From: Saccopteryx bilineata
Lineage: Eukaryota; Chordata; Mammalia; Chiroptera; Emballonuridae
Reading direction: 5' to 3'
Length of the DNA: 64,000 nt
Assembly (NCBI RefSeq): GCF_036850765.1
Contig: NC_089493.1
Location: 296,180,849 to 296,244,848 of the forward strand
Shown: in pieces, positions 54,861 to 64,000 of the stretch
Layout of the letters: every line of letters starts with the position of its first letter
Numbering within the stretch: the first letter of the stretch is position 1
The notes under the pieces: generated by a model
What the model was told of the DNA's origin: nothing
What the model saw: the letters and a program-made list of their open reading frames with translations, nothing else
Databases searched by the model: none
Position numbers and translations under genes: made by a program

Positions 54861-56257
54861 CAAGTTGTCCAAGGTGCTTGGAGAAGGTGGAGTTGAGGGC
54901 CGGAAGGTGGCTCGTCTTGGCTGAAGGAGGGACGTTTTACGGGCTCATCCAGCCAGGTTTCTGGAGGACCCGTAGCTCCAGGCTGGACGGGGCGGTGAAC
55001 GGAGCAGAGACAGGCAATGCGCCCGTGGGTGGGAGGGTCTGGTGGGGTAGCGTCTGTGAAAGAAAGGTGATGAGGGCTCCCCAAGGAGAAGTGTGGGGCT
55101 CCGTGGGAGGGAAACCGAGGATGGAATGACAGCTAACAGGCGAAGAGGGTGGAGACTGACGGAGGGAGGGGGGAGGTGGAGTTCTACAGCGTCTGCGAGG
55201 AACGCGAAGGACCGGCTCCCGGTGGAGGCGAGGGCTTCAACACTCAGAGTCTGGGCTAAAGAACGCCGAGTTCGCCAAGAGTCCCGGGTTCTCTTTGGGT
55301 CCCCGGGGTCACCAAGGAACTCCAAGACTTAGCTTATCAGCGTAGCCTGGGAGTCACTGCCTCGAGTGGGAAATGCCTACCAGGGCAGGAAATCCGCATA
55401 AATAAACGAAGCAGTCAGCGTGTGAACGTGTGAACGGAAGAATCGGGCCGGTGTGACGGCAAACAGTGACCGGCCTGTGGCCTCAGTGTCAGAGGGAACA
55501 GGAGAAGTGGGGGTTGGGGGTCCCAGCACCCTGGAGCAGGGACACCTGTCTACAGGAGTCCCTGGTCCTTCCTCCAGCCGGTTGTGCCATTGGGGACATA
55601 TCTTCAGATCTGACTTTTCACTAACTCAGATGATTTTGTGAAACATTCCACGCTTTATTCACATTTTAAGTAGGTTAAAGTTTAATTTTCAAAACTGGCA
55701 CGGCCCCCAGCGAGGTGACACAGGAGCAGGTCTTTATGGCATGACGCGTGGGACCCTTGGAAGAGTGGCCGTCCCTGAGTGGTGTCTGGGTTTTCTCTCG
55801 TGCTCACTGAGAAGAATTCTGAGGCTGCGGGTGCCTGTACATCTCGGGGTTCCCGTCCTGAAGTCCGGCGTCAGTCAGGAATGCCCGTGACTCATCCATG
55901 GAGGACTCCCTGCGTCTCCTCCTGGAGGCCCTCCCTGCTTTCTCCGCTTCCCCTGGGGCCCGGAGGACCGGCCAGTTGCCCTCACTGCCCTCAGTTTCAA
56001 CGTACCACTGCTACGGAGTCCGGACTCTGCTCTCCCTCTTCCTCCCTGTGGTCTCATTGACTCAGGCAACGAACTGGTCCACGTGCTAGTCTAGCGCCTA
56101 CGGTCCGACTCTGGGCAGAGAGCGAAGTGTTCCAGTTACCGCGGTGTCCGCAGTGCCCAGGACACGGGAGGCACTCCGCAAACATTCGGGTATTAGACAC
56201 ATGGGGCGTTGGCCCTTGCTTCTGGTTGTGACGAGAAATGAACACGTGTGAGGAACT
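54861..56257. other. Intergenic, nothing recognised
   Basis: GC-rich unique DNA with purine-rich stretches. No gene or repeat was recognised. Confidence 0.45.
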
Positions 56258-57854
56258 CGGTGCTTTCTGTGAATAGTGTCGTTGAGACCTCACCCCCTCG
56301 TGACGAGGTTCCCAGTGTCCCTTCCTCGACGAGGGTCAGAGTGAGCAGTGGTTTCTGTGAATAGTGTCGTTGAGACCTCACCCCCTCACAGTGAGGTTCC
56401 CAGTGTCCCTTCCTCGACGAGGGTCACAGTGAGCGGTGGTTTCTGTGAATAGTGTCGTTGAGACCTCACCCCCTCACAGTGAGGTTCCCAGTGTCCCTTC
56501 CTCGACAAGGGTCAGAGTGAGCGGTGGTTTCTGTGAATAGTGTCATTGAGATCTCACCCTCTCGCAGTGAGGTTCCCAGTGTCCCTTCCTCGACGAGGGT
56601 CAGAGTGAGCGGTGGTTTCTGTGAATAGTGTCGTTGAGACCTCACCCCCTCACAGCGAGGTTCCCAGTGTCCCTTCCTCGACGAGGGTCAGAGTGAGCGG
56701 TGGTTTCTGTGAATAGTGTCGTTGAGACCTCACCCCCTCACAGTGAGGTTCCCAGTGTCCCTTCCTCGACAAGGGTCAGAGTGAGCGGTGGTTTCTGTGA
56801 ATAGTGTCGTTGAGACCTCACCCCCTCACGGCGAGGTTCCCAGTGTCCCTTCCTTGATGAGGGTCAGAGCGAGCGGTGGTTTCTGTGAATAGTGTCGTTG
56901 AGACCTCACCCCCTCACGGCGAGGTTCCCAGTGTCCCTTCCTCGACGAGGGTCAGAGTGAGCGGTGGTTTCTGTGAATAGTGTCGTTGAGACCTCACCCC
57001 CTCACAGTGAGGTTCCCAGTGTCCCTTCCTCGACGAGGGTCAGAGTGAGCGGTGGTTTCTGTGAATAGTGTCGTTGAGACCTCACCCCCTCGTGACGAGG
57101 TTCCCAGTATCCCTTCCTTGACGAGGGTCAGAGTGAGCAGTGGTTTCTGTGAATAGTGTCGTTGAGACCTCACCCCCTCACAGTGAGGTTCCCAGTGTCC
57201 CTTCCTCGACGAGGGTCAGAGTGAGCAGTGGTTTCTGTGAATAGTGTCGTTGAGACCTCACCCCCTCGCAGTGAGGTTCCCAGTGTCCCTTCCTCGACGA
57301 GGGTCAGAGTGAGCGGTGGTTTCTGTGAATAGTGTCGTTGAGACCTCACCCCCTCGTGACGAGGTTCCCAGTGTCCCTTCCTTGATGAGGGTCAGAGTGA
57401 GCGGTGGTTTCTGTGAATAGTGTCGTTGAGACCTCACCCCCTCGCAGTGAGGTTCCCAGTGTCCCTTCCTCGACGAGGGTCAGAGTGAGCAGTGGTTTCT
57501 GTGAATAGTGTCGTTGAGACCTCACCCCCTCACAGTGAGGTTCCCAGTGTCCCTTCCTTGATGAGGGTCAGAGTGAGCAGTGCTTTCTGTGAATAGTGTC
57601 GTTGAGACCTCACCCCCTCACAGTGAGGTTCCCAGTGTCCCTTCCTCGACGAGGGTCACAGTGAGCAGTGGTTTCTGTGAATAGTGTCGTTGAGACCTCA
57701 CCCCCTCACAGCGAGGTTCCCAGTGTCCCTTCCTTGATGAGGGTCAGAGCGAGCAGTGGTTTCTGTGAATAGTGTCGTTGAGACCTCACCCCCTCGCAGT
57801 GAGGTTCCCAGTGTCCCTTCCTCGACGAGGGTCAGAGTGAGTGGTCGTTTCTGT
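56258..57854. repeat. Minisatellite, 88-bp unit, about 18 copies
   Basis: Units run GGTTTCTGTGAATAGTGTCG, TTGAGACCTCACCCCCTCAC, AGTGAGGTTCCCAGTGTCCC, then TTCCTCGACGAGGGTCAGAG and TGAGCGGT. Each unit has two short near-palindromes (CCTCACAGTGAGG and CCTCGACGAGG). Variants occur at the same places in several units. Confidence 0.95.
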
Positions 57855-58038
57855 TTGTCCAGGGGCTGAAGGACTGCTCAGGATGGGAGATGCCCGGTGT
57901 TAAAACTGGCCCTGCAGGGTTTTCCGAGACGGGAGACTTTCCATGTAAGGCTGATGAAGTATGTCCGGGGAAACTGGGGTGAGCTGGTCGCCCTCCCCTA
58001 AATGGAGACCCCAAAGAAGACAACATTCTCTTAAAGCT
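57855..58038. other. Intergenic, nothing recognised
   Basis: Unique sequence between the 88-bp array and the microsatellite. Confidence 0.45.
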
Positions 58039-58069
58039 CAAAAAAAGAAAAGAAAAGAAAAGAAAAGAA

Positions 58070-58113
<44 letters not shown>
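58039..58113. repeat. (AAAAG)n(AAAG)n microsatellite
   Basis: About five AAAAG units shift to about ten AAAG units, a compound purine tract that can form triplex DNA. Confidence 0.95.
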
Positions 58114-58459
58114 AAACGGGACAAGGCTTTTCTCCTGCCGAGCAGGGCGTTTCGGCCCCACCGCCGGTGGGGGGCTGGGCGTCCCGTCTTCCTCTCGCCT
58201 GACCCCAGGGGAGCGCCGACGGAGGGTACCGAGTCAGAGTCTCAGGCCAGGTTGTCTGAAGTGACCGCTTCCTTTCTCCGCCTTGCGTCTTACTGTCTTT
58301 TTAAAATTTCTCTTTAAAAATATGAACATGTGGTGCACATTGCACCCAGACTTACGCTGAGTTACTCTTACCAAGTAACAGGAAGGAGCGCCTCTGTCTT
58401 GGGGTTTTTCTGCTTCTTTTCCAGTGGCTACTATTTTATTCTATCTGCGGATTATGTCA

Positions 58460-58530
58460 GGGGGCTGGCAAACTGTGGCCTGTGGGCCAAATCTGGGACT
58501 GCCAATCTCTTTTTATTTATTCACTTTAGA

Positions 58531-58573
<43 letters not shown>

Positions 58574-58835
58574 GAGGAGGAGCAGGAAGCATCAACTCCC
58601 ATATGGGCCTTGATCAGGCGAGCCCAGGGTTTCGAACCAGCAACCTCAGCGTTCCAGGTCAACAACGCTTGACCCATTGCGCCTCGCCATCTCTTTTCAT
58701 AACTCAAGTGTTGTGGGCGCACAGCCATGCTGACTAATTTACGTGTCGTCCGTGGCCGCTGTTGTGCTGAGTAGTACGGTTGTGGCGTTGCCCACAGAGA
58801 TCCTGCGGCCCCCCAAACCCCCAGATACTTCCTTC
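58460..58835 (+). mobile_element. hAT-Charlie relic, split by a SINE
   Basis: The left end CAGGGGGCTGGCAAACTGTG is followed by GGCCTGTGGGCCAAATCTGG. After the SINE come CACAGCCATGCTGACTAATT and TTGCCCACAGAGATCCTGCG. It is the same family as 8890-9045. Confidence 0.75.
58509..58686 (-). mobile_element. tRNA-derived SINE (type 4) nested in the hAT relic
   Basis: The T-rich tail, a (GA)n tract at 58531-58571, AGCAGGAAGCATCAACTCCC and the box B complement GGTTTCGAACC are visible. The flanks AATCTCTTTTT and CATCTCTTTTCAT are the target duplication, so the SINE is younger than the hAT relic. Confidence 0.85.
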
Positions 58836-59133
58836 TGTAGACTCGCCACCCTGGCCTGAGACCCCAAACCTCAAATCCCTTTGAAAGGACTTCTCTAGAG
58901 AATGTCAAGTTTGGCATATCTATCTGTATTTTTGTTCCAGAATTTGTAGTTTCAAAATGGATAGATGCGTTTTCTTTCTGTCCGTGGACAAAAGTAGCAG
59001 CTGCTTCTTATCCGACACCATCCACAGAGACAGGTAAAGATGACGGGAGCCATCCCAGTTTTGACTCTGGCGCTGTTGGTGGCCTGGGGTTGGTGCCAGC
59101 TTCCCCCTGGTGCCTGTCGGAGCCCGAGCCGAG
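58836..59133. other. Short unique DNA before the satellite
   Basis: No gene or repeat was recognised. It marks the left edge of the 52-bp satellite. Confidence 0.5.
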
Positions 59134-62100
59134 CGACGTCTACACACATCATCAGGACACCGAACACGCGTGGGGCCTCTCTGTGAGACGTATACACACA
59201 TCATCAGGACACGGAACACGCGTGGGGCCTCTCTGTGAGACGTCTACACACATCGTCAGGACACGGAACACATGGGGCCTCTCTGTGAAACGTCTATACA
59301 CATCATCAGGACACCGAACACGTGTGGGGCCTCTCTGTGAGACGTATACACACATCATCAGGAAACCGAACACGCGTGGGGCCTCTCTGTGAGACGTCTA
59401 CACACATCATCAGGACACGGAACACGCGTGGGGCCTCTCTGTGAGACGTCTATACACATCATCAGGACACCAAACACGTGTGGGGCCTCTCTGTGAAACG
59501 TCTATACACATCATCAGGACACCAAACACGTGTGGGGCCTCTCTGTGAAACGTCTATACACATCATCAGGACACGGAACACGCGTGGGGCCTCTCTGTGA
59601 AACGTCTATGTACACCATCAGGACACCGAACACGCGTGGGGCCTCTCTGTGAAACGTATACACACATCATCAGGAAACCGAACACGCGTGGGGCCTCTCT
59701 GTGAGACGTCTACACACATCATCAGGACACGGAACACGCGTGGGGCCTCTCTGTGAGACGTCTATACACATCATCAGGACACCAAACACGTGTGGGGCCT
59801 CTCTGTGAAACGTCTATACACATCATCAGGACACCAAACACGTGTGGGGCCTCTCTGTGAAACGTCTATACACATCATCAGGACACGGAACACGCGTGGG
59901 GCCTCTCTGTGAAACGTCTATACACATCATCAGGACACCGAACACGTGTGGGGCCTCTCTGTGAGACGTCTATACACATCATCAGGACACCGAAAACGCG
60001 TGGGGCCTCTCTGTGAGACGTCTATACACATCATCAGGGCACCGAACACGCGTGGGGCCTCTCTGTGAGACGTCTACACACATCGTCAGGACACGGAACA
60101 CGTGGGGCCTCTCTGTGAGACGTCTACACACATCATCAGGACACCGAACACGCGTGGGGCCTCTCTGTGAGACGTCTATACACATCATCAGGGCACCGAA
60201 CACGCGTGGGGCCTCTCTGTGAGACGTCTACACACATCGTCAGGACACGGAACACATGGGGCCTCTCTGTGAGACGTCTACACACATCATCAGGACACGG
60301 AACACGCGTGGGGCCTCTCTGTGAGACGTCTATACACATCATCAGGACACCGAACACGCGTGGGGCCTCTCTGTGAGACGTCTATGTACATCATCAGGAC
60401 ACCGAACACGCGTGGGGCCTTCTGTGAGACGTCTATACACATCATCAGGACACCGAACACGCGTGGGGCCTCTCTTTGAGACGTCTATACACATCATCAG
60501 GACACGGAACACGCGTGGGGCCTTCTGTGAGACGTCTACACACATCATCAGGACACGGAACACGCGTGGGGCCTCTCTGTGAGACATCTATACACATCAT
60601 CAGGACACCGAACACGCGTGGGGCCTCTCTGTGAGACGTCTACACACATCATCAGGACACGGAACACGTGGGGCCTCTCTGTGAGACGTCTACACACATC
60701 ATCAGGACACCAAACACGCGTGGGGCCTCTCTGTGAGACGTCTATGTACATCATCAGGACACCGAACACGCGTGGGGCCTCTCTGTGAAACGTCTATGTA
60801 CATCATCAGGACACCGAACACGCGTGGGGCCTCTCTGTGAAACGTCTATACACATCATCAGGACACCGAACACGTGTGGGGCCTCTCTGTGAGACGTATA
60901 CACACATCATCAGGACACCGAACACGCGTGGGGCCTCTCTGTGAGACGTCTACACACATCATCAGGACACGGAACACGCGTGGGGCCTCTCTGTGAGACG
61001 TCTATACACATCATCAGGACACCGAACACGTGTGGGGCCTCTCTGTGAGACGTATACACACATCATCAGGACACCGAACATGTGTGGGGTCTCTCTGTGA
61101 GACGTCTACACACATCATCAGGACACCGAACACGCGTGGGGCCTCTCTGTGAGACGTCTATACACATCATCAGGACACCGAACACGCGTGGGGCCTCTCT
61201 GTGAGACGTCTATACACATCATCAGGACACCGAACACGTGTGGGGCCTCTCTGTGAGACGTCTATACACATCATCAGGACACGGAACACGCGTGGGGCCT
61301 CTCTGTGAGACGTCTACACACATCGTCAGGACACCAAACACGCGTGGGGCCTCTCTGTGAAACGTCTATACACATCATCAGGACACGGAACACGCGTGGG
61401 GCCTCTCTGTGAGACGTCTACACACATCGTCAGGACACCAAACACGCGTGGGGCCTCTCTGTGAGACGTCTACACACATCGTCAGGACACGGAACACGTG
61501 GGGCCTCTCTGTGAGACGTCTACACACATCATCAGGACACGGAACACGCGTGGGGCCTCTCTGTGAGACGTCTACACACATCATCAGGACACGGAACACG
61601 TGGGGCCTCTCTGTGAGACGTCTACACACATCATCAGGACACCGAGCATGCGTGGGGCCTCTCTGTGAGACGTCTATACACATCATCAGGACACCGAACA
61701 CGCGTGGGGCCTCTCTGTGAGATGTCTATGTACATCATCAGGACACCGAACACGCGTGGGGCCTCTCTTTGAGACGTCTACACACATCATCAGGAAACCG
61801 AACACGCGTGGGGCCTCTCTGTGAGACGTCTATACACATCATCAGGACACGGAACACGCGTGGGGCCTCTCTGTGAGACGTCTATACACATCATCAGGAC
61901 ACCGAACACGCGTGGGGCCTCTCTGTGAGACGTCTATGTACACCATCAGGACACCGAACACGCGTGGGGCCTCTCTGTGAGACGTCTATACACATCATCA
62001 GGACACCGAACACGCGTGGGGCCTCTCTTTGAGACGTCTATACACATCATCAGGACACGGAACACGCGTGGGGCCTTCTGTGAGACGTCTACACACATCA

Positions 62101-64000
62101 TCAGGACACGGAACACGCGTGGGGCCTCTCTGTGAGACATCTATACACATCATCAGGACACCGAACACGCGTGGGGCCTCTCTGTGAAACGTCTATACAC
62201 ATCATCAGGACACCGAGCATGCGTGGGGCCTCTCTGTGAGACGTCTATACATATCATTAGGACACCGAGCACGCGTGGGGCCTCTCTGTGAGATGTCTAT
62301 GTACATCATCAGGACACCGAACACGCGTGGGGCCTCTCTTTGAGACGTCTACACACATCATCAGGAAACCGAACACGCGTGGGGCCTCTCTGTGAGACGT
62401 CTATACACATCATCAGGACACCGAACACGCGTGGGGCCTCTCTTTGAGACGTCTATACACATCATCAGGACACCAAACACGCGTGGGGCCTTCTGTGAGA
62501 CGTCTATACACATCATCAGGACACGGAACACGCGTGGGGCCTCTCTGTGAGACGTCTATATACACCATCAGGACACCGAACACGCGTGGGGCCTCTCTGT
62601 GAGACGTCTACACACATCATCAGGACACCGAACACGTGTGGGGCCTCTCTGTGAGACGTATACACACATCATCAGGAAACCGAACACGCGTGGGGCCTCT
62701 CTGTGAGACGTCTACACACATCATCAGGACACGGAACACGCGTGGGGCCTCTCTGTGAGACGTCTATACACATCATCAGGACACCGAACACGCGTGGGGC
62801 CTCTCTGTGAGACGTATACACACATCATCAGGACACCGAACATGCGTGGGGCCTCTCTGTGAGACGTCTATACACATCATCAGGACACCGAACACGCGTG
62901 GGGCCTCTCTGTGAGACGTCTATACACATCATCAGGGCACCGAACACGCGTGGGGCCTCTCTGTGAGACGTCTACACACATCGTCAGGACACGGAACACG
63001 TGGGGCCTCTCTGTGAGACGTCTACACACATCATCAGGACACCGAACACGCGTGGGGCCTCTCTGTGAGACGTCTATACACATCATCAGGACACCGAACA
63101 CGCGTGGGGCCTCTCTGTGAGACGTCTACACACATCGTCAGGACACGGAACACATGGGGCCTCTCTGTGAGACGTCTACACACATCATCAGGACACGGAA
63201 CACGCGTGGGGCCTCTCTGTGAGACGTCTATACACATCATCAGGACACCGAACACGCGTGGGGCCTCTCTGTGAGACGTCTATGTACACCATCAGGACAC
63301 CGAACACGCGTGGGGCCTTCTGTGAGACGTCTATACACATCATCAGGACACCGAACACGCGTGGGGCCTCTCTTTGAGACGTCTATACACATCATCAGGA
63401 CACGGAACACGCGTGGGGCCTTCTGTGAGACGTCTACACACATCATCAGGACACGGAACACGCGTGGGGCCTCTCTGTGAGACGTCTATACACATCATCA
63501 GGACACCGAACACGCGTGGGGCCTCTCTGTGAGACGTCTACACACATCATCAGGACACGGAACACGTGGGGCCTCTCTGTGAGACGTCTACACACATCAT
63601 CAGGACACCAAACACGCGTGGGGCCTCTCTGTGAGACGTCTATGTACATCATCAGGACACCGAACACGCGTGGGGCCTCTCTGTGAAACGTCTATGTACA
63701 TCATCAGGACACCGAACACGCGTGGGGCCTCTCTGTGAAACGTCTATACACATCATCAGGACACCGAACACGTGTGGGGCCTCTCTGTGAGACGTATACA
63801 CACATCATCAGGAAACCGAACACGCGTGGGGCCTCTCTGTGAGACGTCTACACACATCATCAGGACACGGAACACGCGTGGGGCCTCTCTGTGAGACGTC
63901 TATACACATCGTCAGGACACCGAACACGCGTGGGGCCTCTCTGTGAGACGTATACACACATCATCAGGACACCGAACATGTGTGGGGTCTCTCTGTGAGA
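59134..64000. repeat. 52-bp satellite, about 93 copies in the window, open at the right end
   Basis: Unit of 52 bp: GAGACGTCTATACACATCAT, CAGGACACCGAACACGCGTG, GGGCCTCTCTGT. Variants are shared among distant units: CACACA/TACACA, CGG/CCG/CAA before AACACG, 50-bp units lacking one CG (AACACGTGGGG), and GGCCTTCTG short forms. Nearly every unit holds a GACGTC and most hold an ACGCGT. Higher-order blocks repeat at 312 bp and at 2898 bp. The array continues past 64,000. Confidence 0.96.

Noticed and set aside
59152..63686. Many 69-107 codon frames in the last 5 kb
   Set aside because: By-products of the 52-bp satellite; near-identical frames recur on both strands.
59134..64000. CRISPR array
   Set aside because: Units are tandem without unique spacers, and the genome is eukaryotic with spliced genes. 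The same holds for the other arrays in the window.

Overview
The window is nuclear DNA from a placental mammal, most likely a bat. It has GT-AG spliced exons of a vertebrate gene, L1, L2, MIR and MaLR remnants, several tRNA-headed SINE families of the kind found in bats, and hAT transposons that still have intact 8-bp target-site duplications. I cannot name the species or family from this.

Left part (1 to about 18,090): the 3' end of USP31, a ubiquitin-specific protease, on the + strand. Four coding exons (2804-3029, 6035-6193, 7642-7794, 9277-10823) join in frame to 694 residues. They carry the His box and Asp of the catalytic domain and the long Ser/Pro/Lys-rich tail, ending in SARPSQKPQ. 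The Cys box and N-terminus lie upstream of the window. A long 3' UTR follows, and its first 1.1 kb is a 32-bp minisatellite whose repeat motif contains the stop codon. A candidate polyadenylation signal lies at 18064.

Right part (about 18.1 to 64 kb): intergenic DNA with no intact protein gene that I can support. In human the USP31 3' end faces a long gap before HS3ST2, so this fits known synteny. The region holds SINEs, three L1 fragments, two related solo LTRs with 5-bp target duplications, other LTR pieces, hAT elements, MIR and L2 relics, and a nearly full-length processed keratin-8 pseudogene (38.5-40.66 kb, minus strand).

The outstanding feature is tandem-repeat density. About a dozen unrelated minisatellites (units of 19-20, 29, 32, 35, 44, 64, 78 and 88 bp, among others) occur in 64 kb. 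Some grew inside other features: in the USP31 3' UTR, inside the keratin pseudogene (twice) and inside a SINE. The last 4.9 kb is a 52-bp satellite with higher-order structure that runs off the window. Several nested insertions give a relative order of events. No CRISPR array, operon, functional tRNA or prokaryotic system is present.
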